DNA of 64,000 bases from Dermatemys mawii (GCA_007922305.1 ML677334.1:22279915-22343914); one strand, 5' to 3'; counted from the stretch's first letter, positions 1 to 13,265 are shown. Numbers and translations: made by a program. Notes: generated from the letters alone by a model not told the origin.

Positions 1-1524
1 TGCAGTTTCTTCTCACTTCTGTTTGCTGAAATGCAGATTTTCCTTGTCTCCTATCTTTCCCCTCTTGCTGTCTGAGGAACAGTATATAACTTGTATGTAA
101 ATTTGAGATCTGCTTGTCAGGGTTTGAATATGTGCTACCATCATTGTTTGGGGGAATTCATAACTTTACATATAATGTTGCTATACACATGTTCTAATGC
201 TGATATTGACCAGTGAGAGATTAGTTTTCAATTGGTATCTCAGAAGGCATATTTTGTACAAAGATTACTACGTGTAGGGTGTAAATATAGAGGTGCATTT
301 CATCTCAACTACTACCACCCAACTTTTAGATCTAACTGCCTGACCCCTCTTTCTCAGTTTTATAGTGTTTTAGCACTGAAATCATTTGTTTGTTTGTTTC
401 TTAATGTGTACTCCTACTTGTCTTGTGGACAACAAATAATGCAAAGTAACACAGTCCTACGGTCACGGTTAGTCTGAATCTACCACAAATACTGTTAATC
501 CACGTGTGCCCTCTGTTTTAAAGTGATTTACTATTCGAGTTCCTTCAGGAACAGATGCTTGCATATTTCAAAGTTCTAGTCTCAGAAACCGGAATTTAAA
601 AATCCTACAATTGCATAATGCAGAGATTCTTAAACTGTCCTCCATGAAGTCCCTGGTTCTGATCTGACGAGACTTGGCTGGTAACACAGTGATAGATGCT
701 CCTTCTTATTTCCAGCTACTAAATTACTTTAAAATATAGCCGACAGTACACTCATTACTTTCTTAATATTTCTTTTCTGTATAGTAGCCACAGGCATATG
801 TGTGCAACTGTGAACAGAAAAGGAGATCTGTTTGACACAAGTGAAAATCTGTGCTAAGCAGCCTAAGGAGGTGGGGAAGGGAACACTAAGTAACTAAGGA
901 TTTTCATTTCTGGGATGCTCCAGGGGCCTGAGTAGTTGACAGCCTGTTCCCAGCTCCTTTGGAACAGCAGCGGTTTCACCCTGTACCATTCTTTGCACTC
1001 CTGGCACACTCTCTACAGTGCTCTCCCAAGACCATTATGGCTTTTAGAGCCACTTTACAACTCCTTCTTACCCAGAGGCTGGAGCAACCATGAGAATCTC
1101 ATTCATAATCTCTATATTAAAATCTTATCCATACAATGGGAATCACCTCCTGATACAATTCTTATTCGTGAGAGAGCAAATGTCAGAAATATTTACAATA
1201 CACTTTGACATGGACCAAAAAGTGTTTACTTGTGATATACAAGTGGGATTTCTTGTGAAGATTATACACTCTTGTTTGGAATAGCCAATAGTATTTTGAT
1301 AGTTATTCTAAATCACAGTTACCCATTTTCATGTGGTAAATAAGCACCACGACTTTCACAGTAAGCCAAAAATCAAGCTAATCCCATTTCATAATAAGGC
1401 CAAAAAAGCAAATCCCTAAGAACCCCAACACTCTGTGACTAGATCCCTCTGGCATGGAACCTGGGACTGTGGTGAGCCAGCTCTGCAACTTTGACACTCT
1501 TCCCCCCTGCTTGCCGGGAGCCTA

Positions 1525-1555
<31 letters not shown>

Positions 1556-3699
1556 GGCAACAAGCGACAAACCAAAAACTAGCCAACAAGCAACTCGCAA
1601 GCCACTTAAGCCAAAAACAAGCCCGGTTTTTGAATTTTTTCCACAGGTTTGGCATGTCTGTTTTAAATCTCTTGTTTCAGCTAAATTACCAAACAGTAAG
1701 TCTCAAACCAAGAAAAAGAGAGGTGAAAAATTGCCTCTATGCTTTACTGGCATTGGTAAAGAACAGCGTTTTGTGATTTGAACAATTTGGACTACTTATT
1801 TTCTCTCTAAAATTTGAAAATAAATGAATCCCACAACGAGTGATTGGTACATTTTGATAATCTAGCAGGCACAATTCTTAGAGGTGTGTTTATTTGTAAA
1901 ATAATTTGTAGAGGAGTCATTAAGTAGCTTATGCATGAAAATTTATAATTCTGTTTGTTAGTAAAATTATTCAGGACAATTTCTAAGAACTTAATTCCCA
2001 AACTGTGTTAATACCATCAGCCCTGCTCTTTTTATGGGCATAATTCTTCTAAGTGTCTGTCTAATATACTGTATGGTAATTTAATGAAAACAAAAAGGTA
2101 TGTAACTTTCAATTCTATTATTTCCAGTAATGTGATTAAAAATGCCCAAACTCTGATCTAAATTTAAGGTGAGGAAATGATGTACGTCTTCTGCCAGATG
2201 ACCATCTTGTGGGTATTCAAGAAAGCTCTGATTAACCTTCTTTCTAGTAGAGAAATGTGCAGAAATAGACTGCATTTGTTTATATAATATGCACATAGCT
2301 CCCATTTATTGTTTGGACTAGGAATGACTTTAAACAGCAAATGCATCACTATAGCCTGCAAGATACTGATAGCAAAGGCGAGCAATAATGCTGCTATCAT
2401 TAAAATTGTAGACATATTATATTGATATTGTGATATAATCAGAGAGAAAATAATTTCCCACCTGTACATTTAAGTCTGTACACTAGTGCATTTCATCCTG
2501 ATATAAAACCTAATACTCTAAATATGGCATGAGAGTCAAAATAAAAATTGGTGCAGGACATGAATCAGAATTCTTTGCCTGGAGAATATTTCTAAATGTA
2601 GGTGGAAAGGAAGGTTTACTTTGTCTTCACTCAGTTCCAAAAGTAATGCTTTATAAAAATATAGACTTTAGAAAACACTTTATTCCACAGTAATGTTTTT
2701 TAAAGTTCACACCCATACAAAACATACAGAAAAGAAATCTATCACATGTATTTCCACAATGTTTCTTGAGGAAATCAATTCCATACAAATTAAGATGGAA
2801 ATGGCCAATTAAATCATCTAGCCAGTGCAAGGTTATCTTAATTGTGTAATATTTACTTAGGAATTGCTGCTGTTTTTATAAAGTACTCCCACAAATTTTT
2901 CTCACTTACTCTGTGACAAATCCAATGTATGGGATTCTAGGTGGCATGTTTGCAGAATGAATGGCTGAGGGACCAGAGTATGTATTAGGGTTTAAACAAT
3001 AACACTTTCTCAAAAATATAGTTAAGGAAGGAGACAACACAATTTTGAAACATCTGTTTGCTGCCCATCTGTACACCTTGTTTTTGAAAGCTATACTGAA
3101 TGTGGATTGACAAGGTAATACAATATTCAGCTTTATATAATTTGAAGGAGTATTTGTATGAGTTGTCTTTGACAGAGATGATGAGGGTGAACATCTCAAG
3201 CTTCCCTTCTGTTTGGTGGCTGTATTTTAACATGCAGTTCTTTCAGAATATTACTGGTGGTATGCCCATACCAGTATGCTGGAACAATACACGTATTAGT
3301 ACAAACTGTATTTACATACACAACTGACAGACTTTTGATGATCACTCTTCCAGAACAAAACATCTGATTTTTGCCAAAAATATACAATAAAAACTGTAAT
3401 TTCACTGCTACAAGTTTCTTTGTAATGGCATATTAAAGGAAAACTGTTAACACTTACATTTGGGGACTAAACATTATAAAGAATGAGGCTTTCTTCGACA
3501 AAAATTGTTGCAGACATACAATGTAGGTTTCTTAGGAAGCACAAGATATTGATAGCTTCTGATGTATTTTAAGTGGTTTATGAAACCAGCAGTGTGAATT
3601 CTTAGAACCTATTCAAATATTCCATTATTTTTTTAAAAAGTATTTGCTTTGTAATTTATTCAAGTACTTTGAAGAAAGCATAGGCAGAAAGGTGACTGG
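1..3699. other. CDYL intron, no recognised gene
   Basis: AT-rich intronic sequence upstream of the first CDYL exon seen here. Apart from a T25/A7 tract (1525-1556) I see no gene, RNA or clear transposon. The short open frames here have no family resemblance. Confidence 0.6.
1525..1556. repeat. Poly-T tract joined to poly-A
   Basis: About 25 T are followed directly by 7 A. This could be the tail of an antisense retrotransposed sequence or a simple repeat. No element body is recognisable beside it. Confidence 0.8.
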
Positions 3700-3880
3700 C
3701 ATGTATTATTGTTTATTTGCATTACAATAGCACCTTTTGCGATCGTGCCCCTTTGGGTTAAACTCTGTATAAACACTTAGTAAGAGACAATCCCTGACTT
3801 GAAGATCTTTCAGTCTACATAGATGAGATGGGAAAAGAGAGAAAGAAAGTGGATGATGTACACACACAGTGGTCACCCAT
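3700..3880 (+). repeat. Ancient amniote repeat (L3/CR1-like or SINE)
   Basis: The stretch with ATTACAATAGCACC, then TGTATAAACACTTAGTAAGA and GACAATCCCTGACTTGAAGA resembles a dispersed amniote repeat I know from CR1/L3-related LINE tails. It is degenerate, and the family name is uncertain. Confidence 0.4.
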
Positions 3881-6306
3881 AGAGCTTTCCAGTGTGAGCT
3901 TGGATCATGTTGCCTCTGTACTTGTACAATTCTGTGTACGAGGTCTAAGGAACATTTCAGATATCAAGATGTAATTATCTAATAACCCAGGCTAAAATGG
4001 AAAAGGTTTAATTTCTGTTTCTTTGGAAACTGCTGATCTGTGCTTAAACATGTCTGTCTTCAAAGTTACACAGGTTTCTAGGGTTTGCTTGCAGTCATTG
4101 GAAAGCTAAGATAGCACAAAAGAAGAGTGGCTTTTTTTGTCCCTACTTCTTTTCTTAAAAAGTAATACCACACAAGTTTCAAGCAGAAATAGTGTCATTT
4201 GTGTAAATAGCTTTTTTAAAAAGCTTAATGATGATGATGTCTGTACTGGATTCTTAATTCAGTTATTCAAAAAGAGGGTTTCTGGTTAACAAAACCCTTA
4301 ATCTAATTCAATTATTTCAATAATCTAGTTCCCTTTAGTTTTAGTTTCTTTAGTATATATGTAATGAAAATTACTGTGTGGAAAAAGATTGTTTGGCTCT
4401 CAGTGTTACTGTATATTTATGTGTGTGTCCTATATTACATTCTTAATTTGCAGGAAAAATACTATACTCCAGCCAGCCATATAAGTAAACATACAAGTCA
4501 AGAAATGGATATGAAAGGGGATGGCACCACCAGCAAGGTCAAGGGGCTTCCAGCGGCTGGTATGAAGGATGAAAGTCCTGGAATTTTACCCTGAACACTG
4601 TCATGGCATCCTCTTTTGTTTTTTTTTTTGTTTTTTTTTCAGTATCACTCTCTGGCTAGCAGGTATCTGAAATGTTTCAATTGCCACTCCCTCTAGATAG
4701 CACAAATGAAGAGATTTTTTCCTTTTGTCCCTACTTCAGAGTTTCTTATCTATGGTAAAAATAAGAGCAAGAAATGGGGAAGAGATTTCTGCTACTCTGT
4801 CCCCTTCCAACTTCTGTATTTTGGGGCATCTTTCCCTGTGAATAACACCTGTGCCTGCCTTTGCTGATGCTCATATTTTTTCCGTCAGCAGCAGCTGACT
4901 GAAAATGGTGATTCTTAGAAGGTTCTTTGCTGCTGCCATTCTGAACAGTGCTGTGAAACTGATAGTCTTGTTAATTTCACTCTGCCTTTGCATTGCAAAG
5001 CTTTAAGCTGCAGAGGCAACACTGAAGCAACTCTCCATTTACATTTACCCATCAGGGTTAGAAATTGTTCTAATGTTAAGTTGATACTGGTCTGGGATAA
5101 ATGAATATTTTAAGCCACTGAATTTAGTGGAGGTTTGTAGCTTTTTTTTTTTTTTAATGCTTTTTAATGTATTTCTCAAAGATTTGAAATGGAGAAAATA
5201 TCTTTCTGTTTGCCTTTTGGTGAAAAACAAATTCAGAATTTGTGGTTTAAAATTGTTATGGTATTAAATTACTTGGAACTAGGTGACTTACATCTCATAT
5301 TAATTATGCAAATACAATTCTAAGATTTTTCTATAGTATATTTGTTTGATTCTTTTATGCTCATTTGCTGTAACAAAAATCTGAGACTACTTAAGGACCA
5401 TGGTGTAACTTGACTAATGCTTGCATTTTTTTACTTGACATAATGTACTGCCTTACACTGAATTTCTGTAATTCTTATTTTCAGTTTTATGACCAAAAGC
5501 CAAGAGCTACTACATTTCAAGGTCCAGTAAATCCTACTGTGGTGGCCCTGTAACCAACAAGTGTTTATAGACTCTGGTCCAGTTTTCTTGATCTATTAAT
5601 GTAATTTTCTGATTAAAAGAAATTGATTGAAAGTCTTTGCAAGAAACATACACACTTTTTTCTTAAGTCAGCAAATCTGTGGCCCTGATCCATTAATATA
5701 GTCAGAATGTTTTTCAGAATTTAAAAGTGGAGGACTATTTAAACCATAGATCTCCTTCTATTTAAATGCAGCTGCCCAGTTGTATTTTGTCTGAAGTTTT
5801 GAACTATACCTACCATCCAGTGCTGTAATATGCGTGTGTAAAATATGTGTGTGTACTTCCTCATGTGTTGTCCGGTAAGCAGAGAAATTGCTCTTTGACC
5901 TTTATATCTTGGCCTACCTTGACAAAGAAGGCTCGAGGTTTTTGGGTTTTTTGCAGGGGAGTGTATGTTAAGTATCTCATTGCCTTAGAGATTCCAGAGG
6001 CAATTATTTGATACAAGAGGGCATCTTTAGCAGTATGTTATCAGCAAAAACCTAAGGTTTCTACCGTTTTTCCGAATGTTGTAATGTTTTGCAGCTCTGT
6101 CATGCCCTCCTAAGTCTCATGTCTTTAACTGTTGCTGGAACAAGGGTAGTAAATGCCTACATTAACATTTACAAGGTAGAGGTGATTTGAATTATATTGA
6201 TTTACCCTTCATAGTGAAAACCAAACCATTGCAAACACTAATACTACTTTATCTTAGTTGCTAATGAAAAACACAATATTGTGTTCTTGCAGCTTCTCCA
6301 CTGTAG
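3881..6306. other. CDYL intron, nothing recognised
   Basis: AT-rich intronic sequence with T runs near 4620 and 5140. I see no gene or transposon that I can support. Confidence 0.55.
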
Positions 6307-6627
6307 CAGCAGTTCTCAACTTCGGGTCTGCGGATCCCAGGGAATCTGTGAAGCAGGATCAGTGTTAGACTGGCTGGGACCCAGGGCAGAAAGCTCAGAG
6401 CCCAAGCCGTGATGCCCTGCAGCTGAAACCCCAAGCCCCAGCCCCCTGTGGGTAGGATGTCAGAGCACTGGAGTCCCACAGGGCAGAAGCCTTAAGGCGC
6501 TCCCCCCCCCCAGACACACACACTGAAGCCTGAAGGCCCCCTCGACTGAAGCTTTTGAGTCCTTCCTCCCCTGAATTTTTATAACATGGTGAGGGGACCT
6601 CAGAAAGAAAAAGGTTGAGAACCCCTG
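6307..6627. mobile_element. hAT-type MITE
   Basis: The left end CAGCAGTTCTCAAC and the right end GTTGAGAACCCCTG form terminal inverted repeats of the CAGNGGTTCTCAAC hAT type. Flanking octamers CACTGTAG and TTCGGTAG match at five of eight positions, as expected for an old 8-bp target duplication. It is non-coding and GC-rich inside. Confidence 0.75.
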
Positions 6628-7719
6628 TTCGGTAGAATTATGCTCATCCCTGTTGTGTTTTAAAAAGAGAAAAATATATGATGTGAACTAGTCCTACAAG
6701 CAATTTCACATTTAGTATTCATTATTAAGTTTTATTTATTCTGCTGAAATGAAAAAGAATTTGATAAACTAGAAAATATAAGAACAAATATAAATCTTCT
6801 ATAACAACATAACATCAATCTTCCACATTACTTTTCTCTCTCTATTCTCTTTGGAAAAAAATGGATTCAGTTTGTGGACCATTCTCAAACTTTTCCCTTT
6901 AAACAACAGTGGAAAAACCTTAAATTCTCTTTATCTTCTCCATACAAATTGTTATATAGAGAGAGCAGTAGATTATTAATGCTATAATTCAGAGGACACA
7001 AAAGATGATAAAATAAAATATATTTTAATTGAATTGACAATTTACACAATTAATCATCTTACTGGGTTTTAATCAGAAGTACTTTTATTTGCAAATTCAT
7101 TACATACAAAGTGTAACATTTTTTTAAGGGTTATGTGTGTTTGAAAGAGAAAAGTAACAAATATCGGAGAAACTGATGCGCTCTCAAGGTTTATTTTATT
7201 TGAAATATCTTTTTATTAGTGCAGTGTGATTCCCAATTCAAATCTGGCCAAAAATAACAAGTAAATATCCCAATTACAGTAGTAGTGTAGCAAACTATTT
7301 AGGTAAATGTACATAATGTCCTCCTGGGACCCACAAGTCTCCCACACATACTCTTTTAAAGTGACAGCACTATACATTAGTCACAGTTTTTAAATGTATC
7401 ATGTAGCTACTTCAGCTAAACAGGATGAATTATTCCAAGGGAAATTACAGTAATTAAACAAGATCCACCACTGAGGTTTTTTTATTAAGATTTGTCTATA
7501 AGTTTCATTTTAGCTATCTTTAGGATATAATATGTACAGTTAATCTTTAAATATTTGACAAATGAGCTCATATCTTTTGTTAAACATGAAATTATGAAAA
7601 AAAATCAGATTTGTGGTTTAGACTGGTAGTGCACCTTTCCAGTGTTTCTGCCCTCCATATTTGACTTGCAGCTTTACACCAGTTTAAATGGCAACATGCA
7701 AATCTCTACTGAGAAATGT
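6628..7719. other. CDYL intron, nothing recognised
   Basis: Strongly AT-rich sequence without a credible reading frame or repeat boundary. Confidence 0.55.
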
Positions 7720-8490
7720 CCCTTTATCTATTGGAGAGACAGGGTAGGTGAGGTAATATCTTTTACTGGACCACTGGCACCAACTTCTAGTTTACCCTGG
7801 GGGTGCTCTGCCCCAAGGTCCCGCCCTGGCTCCGCCTCTTCCCTCCCCTGCTCCATCCCTTCCATCGCTCCCCACCCTCCCCCAAGCTCCACCCCAAGCC
7901 ACCTAACAGCTGTGGCTGATAGGTGCTCAGCACAAAGTCAGCACCTATGTATTGGACCTATTTCTGTTGATGAAAGAGATGCGCTGTCTAGCAACACAGA
8001 GCTCTTCAGGTCTGGGAAAAATACTCAGAGTATGAGCTAAATACAAGGTGGAACAGATTGTTTAGCATAAGTAGTTAACACATATTGCAAGAGACCAGTC
8101 AAAATGAACTGGCCCATCAACACCTCTGCTGCCATAGAACAAAAAACGGAGGTTAGTGATTAAAGATTGTTGTAATAAGTCATAAATCCAGTGTCTTTAT
8201 TAAGACCATGAGTTTTAGTGTCTCGCAAAGTTATGAATTCAAGCTCTAAGGCTTGTCTTTTGAAGGTGTTGTGCAGGGTTTCTTTGAGGACGAGCACTGA
8301 GAGGTCAGATATGGCGTGATCATTTTGTGAAAAGCATTTGCCCATGGGTAATAAAATTTTTTTGGCTTTTATCATTTTTCTATGTGAGTTCCTGAAGAGT
8401 ATAATGATTGGTTTCACCCACATAGTTGGAAATGTAGTGCACTGGATGCGGGTACACCATGTGCTATGATAGGTACATGTAGGACTCACG
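7720..8490 (-). mobile_element. Penelope-like retroelement 3' fragment
   Basis: On the minus strand 8489-8160 encodes a 109-residue tail with HAISDLSVLVLKETLHNTFK and THGLNKDTGFMTYY. This resembles the C-terminal region after the GIY-YIG endonuclease in vertebrate Penelope-like elements. Downstream on the same strand come the non-coding sequences CTGAAGAGCTCTGTG and then AAAAGATATTACCTCACCTA, which often accompany this family. A C-rich insertion, possibly a small MITE, separates those two parts between about 7780 and 7950. The fragment lies in a CDYL intron, antisense to the gene. Family assignment is from memory of similar sequences. Confidence 0.5.
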
Positions 8491-8685
8491 GATCTTGAAA
8501 GATGTGTAAGTTCCTTAATCTACTGGACATGAATCTCACTCATAGTGTTCTTTGCATCTCCCATAAATGTTAATTTAGACAATATTTCATTCCCAACATG
8601 GAATGTAGAAAAAAACTGATATGTTTGGTGACTCTCTGGATGGCTTGTTCACTTCCATTCTTTGAAATTCCATCAATTAAAATTT

Positions 8686-9050
8686 TCATAGACTCACAGA
8701 ATCCAAGGCCAGAAGGGACCATTGCAATAATCTAGGCTGACCTCCTGTGTCACACAGGCTATACAACTTCCCCAAAATAATCCCCATATAAATAACTGAT
8801 CATTTAGGAAAACATGCAATACTAATTTTAAAATTGTCAATGATGGAGAATCCACCACAACCCTTGGTAAGTTGTTCCAGTGGTTAATTACTCTGTTAAA
8901 AATGTTACACCTTAGTTCCAGTCTGAATCTTTCTAGCTTCAACTTCCAGCCTTCCTGTTAGATGAAAGCCCCATTATTAAATATTTGATCCCCAGGTAGG
9001 TACTAATTGACTGTAATCAAGTCACACGTTAACCTTCTCTTTGATAAGCT
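8686..9050 (-). mobile_element. CR1 LINE, 3' fragment
   Basis: The minus strand encodes RCNIFNRVINHWNNLPRVVV followed by DSPSLTILKLVLHVFLND, the C-terminus of CR1 reverse transcriptase (RVVKHWNRLPREVVDAPSL type). It continues into a 3' tail ending near 8686 with the reverse complement of ATAGACTCACAGAATCCAAG. CR1 is the main LINE of turtles, crocodilians and birds. The copy is 5'-truncated, as is usual for this family. Confidence 0.85.
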
Positions 9051-9784
9051 AAGATCACTATGAGCAAGATCAGAAAGGCAAAGTATTAATGGAAAGAATT
9101 TTATAGGTCAAGAAGGGCCTTATTTCCATGTCTTCCATTGCATCCTTCCACTTCAGAGATTGATTCTGTCTCTTTCTTACTAAGAGTATGTCCTGTGTTC
9201 ACACCTTTCTATAAACATTCATATACTGTATATGGTCTTGTTAGTCCAGCTCTTGTACTTGATTTTTGTCAAAGGTGTGAGTTTGGTCAGGAGTTTATTG
9301 GGTTCCCACTTTTGGTTAAAACAAAGTCCTTCACTTTCTCTCTTGTATATGGTTTTGAAGATTTTAGGCCACTTAGAGGAGGTGAAAAGCAAGTTGCCTC
9401 AGGTAGTTCATCTTTATGTCATTTCTTTTGTTTTAGTATATTTCTAAAAATGTCTTAATTGTACTACTAGTAGGATCCCCAAGTAAAGAGTTTTTCAGTT
9501 TGGGGAATAATCCGATAAAAGAAGAAAGGGCAAAATTTATCCCATTTAAAAGTTTCTTTTCTCATAGCCTCAAAATTCACTCTTCAAGTATTTCATCCTT
9601 TTCAGTATTTTGCTTTCTGGTTTGATTCCATGTACAATTTTTTTAATGTTTGCCAAATGGCAGAGAACAAAGGCATGTGGTTTTGTATGTTGTCATAGTA
9701 TGCTTTTACTGACATGTCTCTATAAGAGATTTTCCAGCTATGGAACTACATTAATAGAACACTGTTGTTTCAAACTCTTTACAG
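9051..9784. other. CDYL intron before first visible exon
   Basis: Intronic sequence ending in the polypyrimidine tract TGTTTCAAACTCTTTACAG that serves the acceptor of the 9785 exon. An open frame overlaps the exon start but is not part of the spliced product. Confidence 0.6.
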
Positions 9785-10041
9785 GTACATCTACCTTTAC
9801 TGAAGCATTAGCAGCCAACGGTACAACCAACATACAAACATCTGTAACAGGAGTAACAGCCAACAAACGGAAATTTATCGATGATAGGAGAGACCAACCT
9901 TTTGACAAGAGGCTACGTTTCAGCGTAAGACAAACTGAAAGTGCTTACCGATATAGAGACATTGTTGTCAGGAAACAAGACGGATTCACTCACGTTTTGC
10001 TATCAACAAAATCATCTGACAACAACTCACTAAATCCAGAG
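9785..10041 (+). CDS. CDYL: CDYL internal coding exon (linker into crotonase-like domain)
   Basis: This is the first CDYL exon in the window. It starts after a pyrimidine-rich tract and CAG acceptor (AG at 9783-9784) and ends at a GT donor (10042-10043). The exon opens with two bases completing a split glycine codon, then reads 85 codons. The peptide contains NKRKFIDDRRDQPFDKRLRF and, later, RYRDIVVRKQDGFTHVLLST, which I recognise as CDYL (chromodomain Y-like) rather than CDYL2. It covers the lysine-rich linker and the first strand of the enoyl-CoA hydratase/isomerase-like fold. CDYL is a nuclear corepressor whose C-terminal domain binds CoA and has reported crotonyl-CoA hydratase activity. 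The chromodomain exons lie upstream, outside the window. The phase agrees with the next exon. Confidence 0.95.
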
Positions 10042-10091
10042 GTTAGAATGTTTTGTTTTATGTGGTTTGATTTGCTTGTTTGCTTGCTTTC

Positions 10092-10112
10092 CGGGGGGTG
10101 GGGGTGGGGGTG
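10092..10112 (+). promoter_or_regulatory. Intronic G-run cluster near CDYL splice donor
   Basis: Runs of six, five and five G separated by single T lie about 50 bases after the donor of the 9785-10041 exon. Intronic G runs near donors commonly enhance splicing through hnRNP H/F. The role here is inferred from position only. Confidence 0.35.
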
Positions 10113-10771
10113 GTACACATATTTTAAACAGCTATAATTACATTATTATTATCAATCACAGAAATATGAAAAAGCAACTGATAGTTTAGTTCCAGAAAAG
10201 TCATACTAGTGCATTTAAAGTATTTAAATGTGTAAATATTATACTTTCTTGCCTTTTAAAATCTGAATCTTAGTATGTTTCAGTTTTATTTATTAACACT
10301 GTACAATATACTACATTATCTGAATATTTAGAGTTGTAGCCTTTCATAATAAACTTAGTGGTTTATTAATTGCAACTTGAAATAAACTTCAGCCTAAATT
10401 CAAGTCATTTTTCTGAACTGGTTGCATATGCCACCTGGTGTTCAAATTACAGAAATACTAAGAGAGTGCTGTAGGAACAGATGCAGACAGCCAGATTTCT
10501 TGCTAATGATTACATTATCTCATTGTAATCATAGTTGTGATCTGTACTTTTTTAATATACATTACTAGATTCTCCTTTCCTTTGGACAATGAAAAATTTG
10601 AATTTGTTTAAACAAACACCTGCAGCAGAATTTGCAAGTATTCCAGATACTAGGAAATATACAGAAATGTAAAAGTTCAGATTCAGACCTGTCAAAAAAG
10701 AACAATAGTTTGTTACTTTTTAATAACACAATAAAAAGAGTCTGACGAATTTAATTCCTGCTGATTTTCAG

Positions 10772-10944
10772 GTAATGAAGGAAGTCCAAAGTGCACTGAA
10801 TACAGCAGCTGCAGATGACAGTAAACTTGTGCTGCTCAGTGCAGTTGGTAGTGTCTTCTGCTGTGGTCTTGATTTTATTTATTTTATACGACGTTTAACA
10901 GATGATAGAAAAAGGGAAAGCACTAAGATGGCAGAAGCTATTAG
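10772..10944 (+). CDS. CDYL: CDYL internal coding exon (crotonase-like domain, part 2)
   Basis: The acceptor is TTTTCAG (ending 10771) and the donor is AG|GTATGT (10945). The exon reads VMKEVQSALNTAAADDSKLV and then GSVFCCGLDFIYFIRRLTDD, ending in an arginine codon split two bases to one with the next exon. This is the first half of the crotonase fold: an amphipathic helix, the central beta strand and the segment carrying the first oxyanion-hole backbone amide (around FCCGLD). The sequence is strongly conserved against known CDYL and has no stop or frameshift. The intron that follows is 11.7 kb and holds most of the intronic transposons. Confidence 0.96.
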
Positions 10945-13189
10945 GTATGTAAATTGTTTTCAGTCATTTTGTTGATTTTTTTCATTGTTTAAACCAGTTT
11001 ATTTTTAATTTATCTCATAAAAGATCTAACAATATTCTTCTTAATAGGAATTGAGTGTGGTCAAACATTCAGTTGTGATAATATACAGTGTGCATAACTT
11101 GTTTATATTGTTCCATTCTGTTCAAGTTTACATTTTATTCATAGCTTTTTACTCCATTTTGCCATGTTGAATTAGAGCCTCTGTGACTGATAAAAACTTA
11201 GCATGATAGTGTTCCTAATATAAACTACTTAAACTTGAGAAATGTTTTGAAAAGATTATTTTAAATGTATTGTTCAAAAGCAGTACAAACAATATATAAA
11301 TGTACTGAAAGAATAGATTGAACAAAGTCCATATAAAAAAGGTAGAATGACAGACATTCTAAAGGGATGGCTTAATCTGTGTAAGCAACATTCTAATGCT
11401 AGTTGTCAAATTCCATATTCAAATAAATGAACCTAGTGTCTTATAAAGCATAATTTTTAATGAAAGAAACATGAAGCTGAGATGGATGCTGTGCCTATGT
11501 TGGATTATAAGAGGTACACATTAAATGCTTATAGTTTCTCAAGGATATTTTTCCCCATGTAACTTGTAAACTGGTTTTCTATTACCTGAATGTTTACATG
11601 TAACATAAATATCCAAAAATATTGATAAAAGAACTAACACTCATAATTCACTCTTGGCTTTCTTGAAAAAAGATAAAAGGTTTTGTGTATTTATTGATTA
11701 TGTAAATGGTGAAGCCATTTGAAACAAGTGGCTAGTAAGGGAAATAATTGCCTACACGAGGAAATTATGCCTAGAAGAGTGTGAATTTAAATTGTTATAG
11801 CTGTTCCAGAATTACTCCCTGTTTGGACACTTTTATTCCAGAATAAGAGTGCCTTTGTCCACTTTTCAATTAATCCACTTCAGGTCATATTCTATTGTCT
11901 AACAAAAATAGTTATTCCTGTCAGTTTCCCCAGGAGACAAGCTCCAAACCCAGCTCCTCAAAGGTATTTAACACCTAACTCCCTAAGAACTAGCTTCTTT
12001 TTAAAATAGATTTTTTGTCAGTTTCACCAGTAGTGCGAAAGTTTTCCCAAAATTCTGTCTGTCAGGAACATCGCAGGGGAGAGGGGAGGGGAATCACTCA
12101 ACACTGACAACACCTGACCTTACAAATGTAGGTGTATTTGTGAGTCCTATTGGGTTAAAACATTTCCTAAGAAAATACTGTAGATGCCAGATTCTTACGC
12201 TCTGTTTGGGCCTGATCCATCTTCCATTAGAGTCTGTGGGAAAATTTTCAATTACTTAAATGGGTGTTAAAACAGGTCTTCGGTTTTAAAAGTTGCCCTT
12301 CTATCTTTTAGTGAGGAAAAAATTTGACATTGCCTGCTATTCTGAGATTCTTGCATTAGCTGAACTAAGGAGTTTCAATACAATGTTTATTCTAAATGGG
12401 CAGGCAGAAGAAGCTACAGAAATGGAAGGAGAAAACAAAAGTGTTATTCATTCTCAAGAGAAATTGGTTTGCAGGAAATACTATTTAATTCTTCTGCCAG
12501 GTGTCAAAATACAGGAACTCACTACCTACTTAGCATTAAAATATTACAAGAAACAATAGGTTATAGAAGGCTAACTGTCACCTAACTATAGTAGGGCTGC
12601 TCTTTGTTTTCCAATGATTGCATTATGTTGATGAAACACTGTAGATTTGGCCCAAATTCTCACATTTTTATGTACCTTTTTATCTGTTTTTTTAATTATG
12701 AAGCAAAAAGGAGCTCCTGTACAATTCTACTAGCTGAAAATTGGAGCAAACCATTGAGGTGACAGGGGCAAGCTCCATTCTGCCTTATTTAAGTCGTATA
12801 AAATCTATTACGACTTTTGTTCTGGAATCATGGACTTTACGCCCAACATGACTGAGACTAATTAGATAAAAGCGGTAGAAATGCCAGTCCTAAAAGACAA
12901 CGTTTCTGCCCTTCCCTCTTGAATAGCCATTTTTTGCTCTAAGGAAGGGGCTGATAGACTCAGCCTTCTAAAATCCTCTTCTGTTAAACTGTTTCTGAGC
13001 CCACTCTGCTGGCTAGCTGTTGTGGTCAGTATGTTTACATGGCCAAAAGTGTTTTCAGCTGAGTTAATTGACATTAAGATGCCTTGCTTCTCCAAGAAAG
13101 CCAGATTAGAAGCAATAAAACAAGATAATGGTTCACTCTTGACTAAGTTTGGATCCTCTGATGAAAATGAGAGCTAGCAATGCAGTGAC
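10945..13189. other. CDYL large intron, left part
   Basis: AT-rich intronic sequence. Around 12209-12260 the phrase GGGCCTGATCC with later AGTCTGTGGG resembles a dispersed amniote repeat fragment. Otherwise nothing is recognised. Confidence 0.5.
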
Positions 13190-13265
13190 AAAGAGAAGTG
13201 CTTTCCTTTAGAATTTGTACTGATGTTCATACCACTCGAGGACCACCATCTAATAGGACAAGACC

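Noticed and set aside
9610..9784. Extension of the first CDYL exon upstream of 9785
   Set aside because: The frame is open by chance through the intron end. The conserved protein begins exactly after the CAG acceptor.
10092..10112. Canonical four-run G-quadruplex
   Set aside because: Only three runs of three or more G can be separated by loops, so the usual four-run rule is not met. Kept only as a G-run cluster.
12293..12559. 88-codon open frame as an extra CDYL exon
   Set aside because: No similarity to CDYL. The phases of the flanking exons already join correctly without it.
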